Source: Corynebacterium sp. ACRPO (GTDB lineage: Bacteria > Actinomycetota > Actinomycetes > Mycobacteriales > Mycobacteriaceae). From it: a stretch of 44,591 bases of DNA. The notes beneath the pieces were generated by a model that did no database searches, was not told the DNA's origin, and was given only the letters and a program-made list of their open reading frames with translations. Shown piece after piece: positions 28,415 to 36,911 of this stretch. The translations under genes and the position numbers were made by a program. How positions within the stretch are numbered: position 1 is the stretch's first letter; each line of letters opens with the position of its first letter. The stretch lies in contig NZ_JAKRNE010000016.1 in the NCBI RefSeq assembly GCF_022347205.1, forward strand, positions 1 to 44,591, given 5' to 3'.

Positions 28415-29689
28415 ATGCCACTGTGGTCAACGCCTGCAGAGCCCGTAGCCGAGCGCGCCGCCCGAGCACATACCGAACTCACAGGCAGTGCTCCAACGCA
28501 TACCGCCAGCGCGCCGGCAACGTGGTCCCTCATTGGTGAACATATTGATCACTTCGGCGGCATTGTCGCCATGTGTGTGGGAAAGTTGCGCGCTGCAGCG
28601 GCCGTCAGCCCGCGCACTGACGGCGTGGTGGCCGTACATTTCCACCCAGCTCAGGGCGAGACTGCCCATGACTCGATTAGCCTGCAGGCGCTGGCAGAGC
28701 TGGCAACGGCGCAACAGCCCACCACGGATGCGGAAGGCCAGCCTGTTATTCCACCGGCACCACAAGGTGGGTTGGCGGCCCGCGTAGGTGGCATTGTCCA
28801 CACGATGATTAATCGTCAGTTGCTCTCCCGAGAGACGGCCGGTGCGGATATCACCATCGCCTCCGATATTCCAGAGGGCGCGGGTGTAGGCGCGGATGCC
28901 GCTGCGGACGTCGCGGTGGCGCTAGCGCTCATGGGCGCAGATGCGGATCTCGATGCACCGTTGAGGGCCCGGGTGGCTGATGTATGCACACAGGCCGTTT
29001 CTGCCTTCGCAGCGCGACCGCCACTGCGCGCACGCCACAGCGCAGCGCTGCGCAGCACGGGTGAGGGCGTGTGCATCATGGACTACGCCGATGGTTCGGT
29101 CACCCACGCCCCGCATGTGGTGGGGCGCGAGATGTCCGTCTTTGCGGTGGCGGTGCCGGAGGATTTTTCCGCGCAGGAGGAAAAGGCCATCGCCGACATC
29201 CGCCAGCGCCAGCGCTTTATCGATGATGCGTGCCACTCCTTCGGCACCGATTCGCTGCGCTTGCTTCCCGACGCCCAACAGCGCGTCCTCGACTGGCTCA
29301 AGGCCGTGCACAAGGTATACGGCGAGGAAGGACGCCCGAGCATCAGCGCCGCCACGGAGTGGATGGCCTTTTATGAGGAAGAAACTGAGCGCGTAGAAAA
29401 GTTTGCGCGCTGCCTGCGCTCGCACCGCGGCGCGGAGCTCTTCCCTATCCTGTTGCAGTCGCAGTCTTCCTTGGCCAATATCTACGGCTTGGATTCGGCA
29501 GAAAAACTCGCCGAGTTGGTCACGGTTCGCGGTGCCGTAGCGGGTCGATCGGCGCATGCTGGTACCTCGAACGCGGTCATTGCTTATGTGCCAGCGAAAA
29601 GCGCGCACAATTTCGCAGCTGACTTGGCTGAAGACGGACTGCTCGTCGTCGAGCTGCAGCCAGGCGAGGCCGCCCGCGGCGAAGGCTAA
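28415..29689 (+). CDS. Galactokinase-like GHMP protein with degenerate motifs
   Basis: With the ATG at 28415 (AAAAGGAG at 28396) the product is 424 residues, galactokinase length. The sugar-binding motif is recognisable as WSLIGEHIDHFGG (family: RVNLIGEHTDYNGG), with the leading Arg lost. The ATP-binding motif, normally PxGxGLSSSAA, reads PEGAGVGADAAADVA, so the serines are lost. The C-terminal GGGFGG motif reads RGAVAGRSAHAG. The frame is intact and long, so the protein is probably made but may bind rather than phosphorylate its ligand. No other galactose gene is present. It is convergent with the RNB gene. Confidence 0.75.
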   Translation: MPLWSTPAEPVAERAARAHTELTGSAPTHTASAPATWSLIGEHIDHFGGIVAMCVGKLRAAAAVSPRTDGVVAVHFHPAQGETAHDSISLQALAELATAQQPTTDAEGQPVIPPAPQGGLAARVGGIVHTMINRQLLSRETAGADITIASDIPEGAGVGADAAADVAVALALMGADADLDAPLRARVADVCTQAVSAFAARPPLRARHSAALRSTGEGVCIMDYADGSVTHAPHVVGREMSVFAVAVPEDFSAQEEKAIADIRQRQRFIDDACHSFGTDSLRLLPDAQQRVLDWLKAVHKVYGEEGRPSISAATEWMAFYEEETERVEKFARCLRSHRGAELFPILLQSQSSLANIYGLDSAEKLAELVTVRGAVAGRSAHAGTSNAVIAYVPAKSAHNFAADLAEDGLLVVELQPGEAARGEG

Positions 29690-29691
29690 GA

Positions 29692-29719
29692 GCCTTGCCG
29701 GCTAGTCGGCCGGCCAGGC
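29692..29719. terminator. Hairpin at the convergent gene ends
   Basis: GCCTTGCCGGC (29692-29702) pairs with GCCGGCCAGGC (29709-29719), with one mismatch, spanning the 12-base gap and the stop of the RNB gene. No T-run; it may act as a bidirectional block. Confidence 0.4.
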
Positions 29720-31096
29720 AAAAAGAACCTCGCGCGAATCGGTATCCGCCGTCACCAGCGAGACAGTGGTTTCACTGCCGGTTTCCGGTGCGCCCACGCA
29801 TTGGGCGAAGACGGGTGGCTCCGGTACGAAAATCCGCGCCCTGTCCCGCTTCGGATCGCCGCGGACCACAGTGGCTGGGAAATTGGTACCGAGCCAAGGT
29901 CGCAGCACGGTGGCCTCTGTCAGGTTCAGGCAGGCCTTATCCACTTGGGAGGCGAGCTGCGAGGTCGAACGCATTGCCCCGATGACCTCCGTAGCGCTGC
30001 CTGTTACCCACTCGGGAACCTCATAACCGCCGCACAGCGCTAGGCAGACTTCCGTGGCGAACCTATCGGAAAGGCGCCGCAGCGGCGCGGTGACGTGGGC
30101 ATAGTAGCCACCTATACCGGCGTGTACCTGCGCCTCCTGCTCGCCTAACCAGGCATAGTCGGCTCCGCGCAAAAGGCTCTGGGCCTCGCGCATGACGGCC
30201 ATGCCGCGCGGAGAATCGGCGTCGACGGTGAGCAGGAATTGGGGAATGGGGGCGTCGCCAAGCGCAAAGCCTAGGGCCTGCGCCTCGGCGCGAAATTGGC
30301 GCTCATGCTCCGGTTCAGCCCCGGGCAGGGTGCGCAAGAAGCCCACGCCAGCTTCCTGCATGAGACGCCCGGCGCACATGCCAGCCAACAGGGAAATTTC
30401 GGAGTTATAGTCCATGACCTCATAGCGCGGCTCGATGATGAGCTCAAAGGTACCGTCCTCATTTTCCACCACGCGCTGGGAGGGCAGGCGCAAGGAAATG
30501 GCCTCGCGGCGCAGGGAGGATTCCTGGCGCAGCCGTCCGACCACTGGCAGCAGTGCAATAGATGGGTGGAGGTTGCCGGCCGCAAGATCCGCATGCGCGC
30601 CTTCATAATCCAGGCGGGCCTGGGAGTAAATGAGCGCGCGCTCTACGTGGAAGGACTCCACCTCGCCATTGCCATCCAAGTCAAAGGTCCACAACACGGC
30701 CGGCTTATCGGTGCCAGGCAGCAGCGAAGCTCGGTCCTCGGAAAGCTCCGGTGGGTGCAGGCGCGCGGGTTCATCGGGAAGATAGATGGTCTGGCCGCGG
30801 CGGAACGACTCGCGCTCCAGCTCGCTGCCGGGCTCGATGAAAGCAGCAACGTCCGCGATGGCATAAAAGACGCGGTATCCGCCCTCGCGTTCTTCGATGT
30901 AGACCGCCTGATCCAAGTCCATGGAACCGGCGGGATCCAGGGTCACGAAGGGAATGTCGCGGGCGTCGCGGCGCGAGTCGGCGTATCGGTCCTGCGCGCG
31001 GGCGGCCTGGGCGGTGACCTCTGCCGGAAAATCGGTGGCCACCGAAAATTCTGTGGCAATGGCGCGGAAATCGAGCGGGGCGGCGTAGAGCTTCAT
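29702..31096 (-). CDS. RNB-domain 3'-5' exoribonuclease (RNase II/R type)
   Basis: The product has 464 residues from the ATG at 31096, preceded by GGTGGTGG; an ATG four codons earlier is also possible. VTLDPAGSMDLDQAVYIEER contains the acidic cluster that binds the catalytic metals in RNase II/R enzymes. Other RNB blocks follow: FYAIADVAAFIEPGSELE, RRGQTIYLPDEPARLHPPEL and SLLPGTDKPAV. The protein lacks the N-terminal cold-shock domains and the S1 tail of full-length RNase R, so it is the short actinobacterial form. It lies directly downstream of rnpB on the same strand. Target RNAs are not known. Confidence 0.9.
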   Translation of the reverse strand: MKLYAAPLDFRAIATEFSVATDFPAEVTAQAARAQDRYADSRRDARDIPFVTLDPAGSMDLDQAVYIEEREGGYRVFYAIADVAAFIEPGSELERESFRRGQTIYLPDEPARLHPPELSEDRASLLPGTDKPAVLWTFDLDGNGEVESFHVERALIYSQARLDYEGAHADLAAGNLHPSIALLPVVGRLRQESSLRREAISLRLPSQRVVENEDGTFELIIEPRYEVMDYNSEISLLAGMCAGRLMQEAGVGFLRTLPGAEPEHERQFRAEAQALGFALGDAPIPQFLLTVDADSPRGMAVMREAQSLLRGADYAWLGEQEAQVHAGIGGYYAHVTAPLRRLSDRFATEVCLALCGGYEVPEWVTGSATEVIGAMRSTSQLASQVDKACLNLTEATVLRPWLGTNFPATVVRGDPKRDRARIFVPEPPVFAQCVGAPETGSETTVSLVTADTDSREVLFAWPAD

Positions 31097-31120
31097 GCCC
31101 ACCACCATAAACGTAGTAGG

Positions 31121-31574
31121 GCGAATGAGCCGGCCTATAAGCCGGATTCTGTCTAACCGCGGCACTCCCTGGGGAGCACCGCGCGGTGAACATCCATCTA
31201 GACCAACCGTTGCCAGTTGGCTCCAGCAGCTACCTTCAGGCTCGAGCGAGCAGCCTTAAAACGCCTGATCGGGCCCCGCAACGTGGCGGGGCCGTGATGC
31301 CTTGCTCCCGGTGGGGTTTACCCAGCCACCGCCATCACTGACGGTGCTGGTGCGCTCTTAACGCACCGTTTCACCCTTACCTTGTGGCTCCAACGTGGCC
31401 GAAACCAAGTGGAGGTACAAGGCGGTCTACTTTCTGTTGCACTTGCCCGCGGGTTTCCCCGGGTTGCCGTTAGCAACCACCGTGCTCTGTGGAGTCCGGA
31501 CTTTCCTCGGCGCCCACGCGGCAGCACGTGGCTGCCCGTATGAAGCGACGCGATCACCCGGCCGGCTCATTCGC
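31121..31574 (-). ncRNA. rnpB: RNase P RNA
   Basis: Read on the minus strand, this is bacterial type A RNase P RNA, the ribozyme that trims tRNA 5' ends. The universally conserved segments are present: GAGGAAAGTCCGGACTCC near the 5' end, ACAGAAAGTAGACCGCC, AAGGGTGAAACGGTG, and ACAGAATCCGGCTTAT near the 3' end. The ends pair as a perfect 15-bp P1 helix (31121-31135 with 31560-31574). The exact ends are inferred from that helix and the promoter position. Confidence 0.95.
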
Positions 31575-31581
31575 GTTCTTT

Positions 31582-31587
31582 ATTCTA
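31582..31587 (-). promoter_or_regulatory. rnpB -10 box
   Basis: TAGAAT on the minus strand, ending 7 bases before the first base of the P1 helix, so the predicted start is about 31574. It overlaps the last codons of the RNase H/phosphatase gene. The -35 is weak. Confidence 0.55.
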
Positions 31588-32715
31588 GCGCAGGCCTGCC
31601 AGGTGGCCCACATCGTTAAATCCGTGCACCATAGAGCCGCCTTCCCAGAATTCCACCCGCGAAATGGCAGCCAGGTCGAGGAAGAGATGCCCAAAGGTGG
31701 CAGGGCCGGCATCGAGTGCTTGGCGGATGAAGGACTTAATTGGGTTGACGTGGCTGACCACCAGCACGGTCTTTCCTGCGAAGCGCTCTTGGAGCTCCTT
31801 GCGGGTGGTGCGCACGCGGCGGTTGACCGCCTGCAGCGATTCGCCGCCCGGACAGGCGACGCTCGCATCATGCAGCCATTCCTCGTGTAATTCCGGATCG
31901 CGCTGGTGGGCCTCGGCTGCGGTCTTGCCTTCCCACGCACCGAAGTCCACCTCGATGAGGCCTTCGACGGTCTCTACCTCGATATCCCGGCCATTGGCCA
32001 CGGCCGCCGCGGTCTCTTGGCAGCGGCGCAGGGGCGAGCAGACGATGGCGTCAAAGTCGGCGTCGGCAAGCGCTTGCGCCGCGGCGAGCGCCTGCTTTTG
32101 GCCAAGCTCGGTAAGGCCCGGATTGGCGCGCCCCGAGTACTGCTTGGCAGCCGACATCTCCGTCTGCCCGTGGCGAAGCAAGATAAAGCGGGTGGTAGGT
32201 CCGCGGTCCCCCAGCCAATCGGTGGGGTGCGGCGCGGTGGTGTCCTGTTCCGCGGCTGGTGCTGGCTCGGAGTCTTCTTCGCCGGCAACGATGCCTTCGG
32301 GGTGCCCGGCGGCCGCGGCATCCATGGCGTCATTAGACAGGGCGTCTGCCACCTTGTTTTTGGCGCGCGGCACCCAGTCCAGGCTGAAAGAGGAAAAGCC
32401 GTTGATGTACTCGCGGGCGCGCAGGGCCAGCTTCTGCATATCGGGGTGCTTGATCTTCCAGCGGCCGTTGATTTGTTCCACCACCAGCTTGGAATCCATG
32501 TGGAATTCCACCTCGGTAGCGCCCATCTCGGTGGCAGCTTCGAGCCCGCGCAACAGGCCGTTGTATTCGGCGACGTTATTGGTTGACTTGGTACCTACCA
32601 CGTAGACAATCTCGCGCAGGATGCGCTGCCCGCTGCCGTCATAGATAACGGTGCCGGAACCGGCTACTCCGGGGTTGCCGCGGGAGCCGCCATCGGCGTA
32701 GATGATGACCTTCAT
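31585..32715 (-). CDS. Bifunctional RNase H / CobC-type phosphatase
   Basis: The product has 376 residues, beginning MKVIIYADGGSRGNPG. The N-terminal RNase HI-like domain (about 1-130) shows its four acidic residues in YADGGSRG, NVAEYNGLL, FHMDSKLVV and NKVADALS, and degrades RNA in RNA-DNA hybrids. An acidic Ala/Pro linker follows (about 135-175). The C-terminal histidine-phosphatase domain has FILLRHGQTE, CSPLRRCQET and VVSHVNPIKS and resembles alpha-ribazole phosphatase. This fusion is the actinobacterial Rv2228c type. Its ATG overlaps the previous stop (TAATG), and its 3' end contains the rnpB promoter. Confidence 0.95.
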   Translation of the reverse strand: MKVIIYADGGSRGNPGVAGSGTVIYDGSGQRILREIVYVVGTKSTNNVAEYNGLLRGLEAATEMGATEVEFHMDSKLVVEQINGRWKIKHPDMQKLALRAREYINGFSSFSLDWVPRAKNKVADALSNDAMDAAAAGHPEGIVAGEEDSEPAPAAEQDTTAPHPTDWLGDRGPTTRFILLRHGQTEMSAAKQYSGRANPGLTELGQKQALAAAQALADADFDAIVCSPLRRCQETAAAVANGRDIEVETVEGLIEVDFGAWEGKTAAEAHQRDPELHEEWLHDASVACPGGESLQAVNRRVRTTRKELQERFAGKTVLVVSHVNPIKSFIRQALDAGPATFGHLFLDLAAISRVEFWEGGSMVHGFNDVGHLAGLR

Positions 32716-33431
32716 TAGACCAAGCGCACCAGGTAGGAGCCGCAATCGCCGCACTGCGGCAGCTCATCGGCCGGGGCATTGCGCACAGCGTTTTGCTCGG
32801 CCGGCGGCAAGACGATAAAGCAGCCGCCGCAGGCGCGGTTGGCCTTGAACTGGGCGGCGCCTACGCCATTTTCCTCGCGCTGGGTATCGTACTCGCTGAG
32901 CACTCCGGCGGGCAGTTGGTCGCGCAGCTCGCCGATGCGCACGGCCGGGTCTTCTTGATTGGCGGCCGCTTCCTTAGCCGCCTCAGCCGCACGGCGCAGC
33001 TTTTCCAGCTTGCGCTCGGAATCAGAAACGCGCGCGCCGTGGACGTCCAGATTGGAACGCAGCGCGTGCACCTCGTTATGCGCCTCCTGCAGCTCGCTCA
33101 TGAGGTCTGCGATGCGGGACTTGGCCGCGTAGAGATCGTGCTCCAGATCCTTGCGGGTTTCTGGGTCCACTACGGCGCCGAGCTGGCGCTTATCATCGCG
33201 CTCGCGCTGGCGCAGCTTGCGCTCATCGGCCTGGATGCGCAGGATTTCAGTCTCCATGTCATCAACGGCCATCTGTGCAGAACCGGAGGCATCGAGCAGG
33301 CGCTTGTGCTCCTCTTTGGCCTTGTCATACTCGGCTTGTTCCGGGATTTCCTTCTCGGCGCCATGGCCCTGCGAGCGTTCCAGGTTGGCCAGTTCCAGCA
33401 GTACCGGCTGTAGTTCTTGCGATAGTTTCAC
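32715..33431 (-). CDS. C4-type zinc ribbon protein with long coiled coil
   Basis: The product has 238 residues. Residues about 5-170 are a long charged coiled coil with heptads (for example ETEILRIQADERKLRQRERD). The C-terminal zinc ribbon carries two Cys pairs, NRACGGCFIV and PQCGDCGSYLVR. It is the Rv2229c type, always found between the Nif3 and RNase H/CobC genes; its role is probably nucleic-acid binding, unproven. The start is GTG, placed directly after the Nif3 stop (TAAGTG), and its stop overlaps the next ATG. The three genes are one tightly coupled operon. Confidence 0.92.
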   Translation of the reverse strand: MKLSQELQPVLLELANLERSQGHGAEKEIPEQAEYDKAKEEHKRLLDASGSAQMAVDDMETEILRIQADERKLRQRERDDKRQLGAVVDPETRKDLEHDLYAAKSRIADLMSELQEAHNEVHALRSNLDVHGARVSDSERKLEKLRRAAEAAKEAAANQEDPAVRIGELRDQLPAGVLSEYDTQREENGVGAAQFKANRACGGCFIVLPPAEQNAVRNAPADELPQCGDCGSYLVRLV

Positions 33432-34571
33432 TTATGACTCCTTTGGGTGCGCAGAGATAGTCCACGGGTCGGTGCGCAGGCTAATAATTTCCGTATCCAG
33501 TTCTAAAGCATTCTCTACGATATCGCGCGCTTGGGCCGTCCACGGAAATTCGCTGGCCCAGTGGGCGGTATCGATGACGGCGGGGCCGCCGGCGCGCAGG
33601 TGCTCATCCACCGGGTGGTGGCGCAGATCCGAGGTAACGTACACGTCCACGCCTAGCTTCGCGGCCGCAGAGAGGAAAGAATCTCCCGAACCGGAAGACA
33701 CGGCCACCGTACGCACTTTCCGGTCCGGATCGCCGGCGGCGCGGATACCCCAAGCGGTCTCCGGCAAGGCATTAGCCACCTGCTGGGTGAACTCGCGCAG
33801 GGTCATCTCCTGCGGCAGCTCTCCCACACGGCCCAGGCCGAGCGCCTTGTCCAGGTCCTGGTGGCCGGCGGTTTCCGTGATGTCATAGGCCGGCACCTCA
33901 TAAGGGTGGGCGGTGTGCAGGGCCTTCAGCAAGGAGGAGCGAAGTGCGGCTGGGGCGACGAACTCGACGCGGATTTCCTCGCCGCGGTGCAGCGCGCCAA
34001 TCGTGCCCTCGGTAGGGTCAGCGCCCTCTTCCGGCTGGAATTGGCCCGTGCCGGCGATGTCAAAGGAGCAGTGCGAGTAGGCGCCAATGTGGCCCGCGCC
34101 GACGTCGAAAAGCGCCTGCTTTACTTCCTCGGCCGCGGCTGCCGGCACGTGCACGCCCCACTTATCCACACCCTGGGGCTCCGGCACGATGGGCCGGCCG
34201 GGGTTGATGCCTACCAGCTCCGCGAGCTTGTCGTTTACGCCCGGCCGCGCCTTATCCGCGTTGGTATGGGCTGCAAAGAGGGCAACGTCATTGCTGACCA
34301 GCGTGTGCACTACCTTGCCCTTGGGCGTATCGGCCGCCACGGACTCCACCCCGCGCAGCAGCAACGGGTGGTGGACCACGAGCATGTCCGCGCCGAGCTC
34401 CACCGCGCGCTCGGCCACCGCCTGGGTGCAGTCCAAGGCAAAGGCCACCCGCTTTACCTCCGCGGCAGGATCACCGCAGATAAGCCCCACGGCATCCCAC
34501 TTTTCCGCCAGGTGCGGCGGATAGGCCTCATCGAGTACGCGGCGGACATCGCCCACGCTCACAGCGGACAT
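33432..34571 (-). CDS. Nif3/DUF34 family metal-binding protein
   Basis: The product has 379 residues, the long form with a PII/CutA-like insert in the middle. The metal-binding motif VVHHPLLLRG and the strand FALDCTQAVAERAVELGAD are diagnostic, and the C-terminal part has VAVSSGSGDSFLSAAAKLGV and DTAHWASE. DUF34 proteins have been proposed as GTP cyclohydrolase-like or metal-insertion proteins; the function is unsettled. It is first in the operon with the zinc-ribbon and RNase H/CobC genes and divergent from the phosphatase gene. Confidence 0.93.
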   Translation of the reverse strand: MSAVSVGDVRRVLDEAYPPHLAEKWDAVGLICGDPAAEVKRVAFALDCTQAVAERAVELGADMLVVHHPLLLRGVESVAADTPKGKVVHTLVSNDVALFAAHTNADKARPGVNDKLAELVGINPGRPIVPEPQGVDKWGVHVPAAAAEEVKQALFDVGAGHIGAYSHCSFDIAGTGQFQPEEGADPTEGTIGALHRGEEIRVEFVAPAALRSSLLKALHTAHPYEVPAYDITETAGHQDLDKALGLGRVGELPQEMTLREFTQQVANALPETAWGIRAAGDPDRKVRTVAVSSGSGDSFLSAAAKLGVDVYVTSDLRHHPVDEHLRAGGPAVIDTAHWASEFPWTAQARDIVENALELDTEIISLRTDPWTISAHPKES

Positions 34572-34666
34572 AGAGGTGCTCCTTTATGCTCGTTTCATGG
34601 AATAGTTACTACTGCTATATCCTATCTTCCGCACCACAGTACTATTCGCGCGAAGGGGTTTTCCGC

Positions 34667-35158
34667 ATGACCGAATCCGATAACCGCTCCGGCCTTTACC
34701 TCGTCTTTGTCTGCACCGGAAATATCTGCCGCTCCCCCATGGCAGAAATCATCGTGCGCGATGAAATGGAAAAGGACATGCTAGACCTCGTCGCCACCGT
34801 AGATTCCTGCGGCCTAGGCGGCTGGCATGTGGGCCAGGGCGCAGATGAGCGCGCGATTGCCGAGCTGCGCCGCGGCGGCCACGATGGCGGTTCCCACCGC
34901 GCGGCCAAGCTAGGCGCCGAGCACATGGACGCTGATCTTTTCATTGCTATGGACAAGGGCCACCGCGAGGCCCTCATTGAACACGGCATCGACCCGGCCA
35001 AGATTCGCTTGATGCGCAGCTTCGACCCCAGCTCCCCGGAGGACGCGGACGTGGCAGACCCGTATTACGGTTCCGCAACGGATTTTGAAACCACGCGCAA
35101 GAATATCGAGGCCGCCGTGCCTGGCCTGCTGGATTGGATTCGCGCTAACCGCGACTAA
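34667..35158 (+). CDS. Low-molecular-weight protein tyrosine phosphatase
   Basis: The ATG at 34667 follows GAAGGGG (34652-34658) with 8 bases spacing. The product has 163 residues. The catalytic P-loop is C16-T-G-N-I-C-R22-S (CX5RS), and the general acid lies in DVADPYYGSATDFE. This is the PtpA-like class that dephosphorylates tyrosines or, in some bacteria, regulates polysaccharide synthesis. SURF1 begins 10 bases after its stop, so both are probably one transcript. Confidence 0.93.
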   Translation: MTESDNRSGLYLVFVCTGNICRSPMAEIIVRDEMEKDMLDLVATVDSCGLGGWHVGQGADERAIAELRRGGHDGGSHRAAKLGAEHMDADLFIAMDKGHREALIEHGIDPAKIRLMRSFDPSSPEDADVADPYYGSATDFETTRKNIEAAVPGLLDWIRANRD

Positions 35159-35168
35159 ACTAGGCCCC

Positions 35169-36176
35169 ATGCTAAAGACGTTCCTTAAGCCGGGTTGGGT
35201 TCTACTGCTGCTGTTCGTCGTGGCTTTTTCCTACCTCGCTTTTACCGTCCTTGCCCCGTGGCAGCTGGGCAAAGACGATGACATTGTGGAACGCAACGAG
35301 CTCATCACCCACGCCTATGAGGCTGACCCCCAGCCGGTGGAAGACCTCGTGGATGGCAACGGCGCCATCAAGGGCGATGAGTGGTCCCGCGCCACCCTGC
35401 ACGGCCATTACCTGCCGCAGGATGAGGTGCTGCTGCGCCTGCGCCCGGTCGATTCCGGTCCGTCCTACCAATCCCTGGTGCCCTTCCGCACCGATTCCGG
35501 CCTGACTATCCTGGTTAACCGCGGCTGGGTCAAGGCCGGCGAGGCCAACGCCGTGCCGGATATCCCTGATGCTCCCTCAGGCGAGACCACGCTTACCGGC
35601 ATGATCCGCGCCGACGAGGCCGAGCACCAGTCCGCCCCCATTAAGCAGGAGGGCTACCAGCAGGTCTACTCCATCCATACGGAGCAGATTGCCTCGCTTA
35701 TCGACGCCCCCTTGGCCCACGACTACATCCAACTCTCCGCCGACCAGCCCGGCGTGCTCAACGCCATGCCGATCCCGCAGCTCGACCGCGGCAACCACCT
35801 CTCCTACGGCTACCAATGGATTGCCTTCGGCATCATGGCCCCGCTGGGCTTGGGCTACTTCGTGTGGTCCGAAATCCGTGAGCGCCGCCGCCTGCGCGAG
35901 GAGGAAGCAGCCCTCTCCGCCCTCGATGCCGATGCCTCAACTCCATCCGAGCCCGCGGACGCCTCCAGTGCAAGCTCCGCACCGGTAGAAGCCCCGTCCC
36001 CCGCGACCTCCCGGCGCGACGCCCACGCGGCCGCTGACGACGCCACCGATACCGCCCCAGCCGTTCCCGCCGCGTCCTCCTCGCATGCCGCCAGCCGCCG
36101 CAATCGCTCGCGCTACGGCGACTCCAAGCCGGATCACTACGCCAAGCTGAACAAGCGCCGCCGCGAGCGCTACTAG
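35169..36176 (+). CDS. SURF1 family protein (cytochrome oxidase assembly)
   Basis: The product has 335 residues. SURF1 proteins have two membrane helices with an outer domain between them and help assemble haem-copper oxidase. Here the helices are at about 9-31 and 217-237 (YQWIAFGIMAPLGLGYFVW). The outer domain contains LVNRGWVKAGEAN. After helix 2 a basic stretch is followed by a long Ala/Ser/Pro/Asp-rich disordered tail (about 255-310) and a basic end. The tail is longer than usual for the family. The start has only a weak ribosome-binding site. Confidence 0.88.
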   Translation: MLKTFLKPGWVLLLLFVVAFSYLAFTVLAPWQLGKDDDIVERNELITHAYEADPQPVEDLVDGNGAIKGDEWSRATLHGHYLPQDEVLLRLRPVDSGPSYQSLVPFRTDSGLTILVNRGWVKAGEANAVPDIPDAPSGETTLTGMIRADEAEHQSAPIKQEGYQQVYSIHTEQIASLIDAPLAHDYIQLSADQPGVLNAMPIPQLDRGNHLSYGYQWIAFGIMAPLGLGYFVWSEIRERRRLREEEAALSALDADASTPSEPADASSASSAPVEAPSPATSRRDAHAAADDATDTAPAVPAASSSHAASRRNRSRYGDSKPDHYAKLNKRRRERY

Positions 36177-36240
36177 GTCCTCTGCCTGCCTAGGCTATTT
36201 CTTGAACATCCGCCCAGGCCCCGAATCAGCCACGTTAATG

Positions 36241-36270
36241 CGTTATGCCCTCCCCTCTTGGGGCATAACG
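36241..36270. terminator. Perfect 10-bp hairpin after SURF1
   Basis: CGTTATGCCC (36241-36250) pairs with GGGCATAACG (36261-36270) around a 10-base loop. It lies 64 bases after the SURF1 stop and is the likely end of that transcript; no T-run follows. Confidence 0.5.
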
Positions 36271-36668
36271 TGGCCACAAGTTGGCTATCGAGGCTTTAAC
36301 TCCTTAACGCTGCCAGCCACCTAAGCCCACCAACACAAAATGTCGTTTAACTCGACACGCCGCAAAACAACACAAGCTGTCGTTTAGGCCTCGGATGTCG
36401 TGGGGGTTAAGGGTCAGAAAGTGTGTCTGGAAACGGGGATTTTTAGGCTCTGACCTTTGAGTTAACGTCAAATATACGCTTTGGGAGCATATATCTGGCC
36501 TTGGGACGCTAAAACCCCGGTGTGGCTGCCAATCTGTGGTAGAAGACGGTCGTTCGACCACACTGCTACTGCGGTGAAGATACAAATGCAACAAATCGGA
36601 CAGCCGAAGCTTCGACCGATGGCGGTTTTAACCAGGTGGCTCTCCGCCATCAAGATTCACTCCCGATG
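36271..36668. other. Non-coding accessory stretch left of IS110 copy 1
   Basis: No credible gene is seen. The stretch holds TGTCGTTTA twice (36341 and 36378) plus a third TGTCG at 36396; the first forms TGTCG-N7-CGACA. The left copy of a 27-bp inverted repeat lies at 36404-36430. An 8-bp hairpin GATGGCGG/CCGCCATC (36618-36625/36644-36651) stands 17 bases from the IS end. It is probably debris of earlier insertions. Confidence 0.5.
36404..36430 (+). repeat. Left copy of a 27-bp imperfect inverted repeat
   Basis: Starts GGGTTAAGGGTCAG and ends GTGTGTCTGG. Its reverse complement matches bases 42771-42797 at 25 of 27 positions without gaps. The orientation is that of a terminal repeat of something lying between them. 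Confidence 0.7.
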
Positions 36669-36911
36669 CCCGTTACCTTGTGAGTGTCCCCGATAATGGG
36701 GATAGTCGCTGGTCCCGGTATGGCTTACCTGCCCTGTAGTTTCCATAATCCGGGGGGTGTTGCCGCCGGGTGCCAGGACTTTCGATGACAGCTGATAGGG
36801 ACACGGCCAGTTTTAAACTAGGTCTCTTTGTAACGTGGGTGCTTGCAACGAAGGTCATGACACCAGCGACTGGAACAACGCCATACCCATCTCGTTTTCT
36901 AGGAGCTCATC
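36669..36911 (+). ncRNA. Candidate bridge-RNA region, IS110 copy 1
   Basis: In the IS110 group the left non-coding end encodes a bridge RNA that pairs with donor and target DNA. This stretch is 243 bases, has no reading frame of its own, and contains hairpins such as CCCC-GATAAT-GGGG (about 36688-36701). The same sequence is in copy 2 (40942-41184). The exact RNA ends and its loops were not determined. Confidence 0.45.

Noticed and set aside
36304..36653. Minus-strand frames of 96 and 61 codons left of IS110 copy 1
   Set aside because: No ribosome-binding site and no recognisable similarity; they run through the inverted repeat and hairpins.
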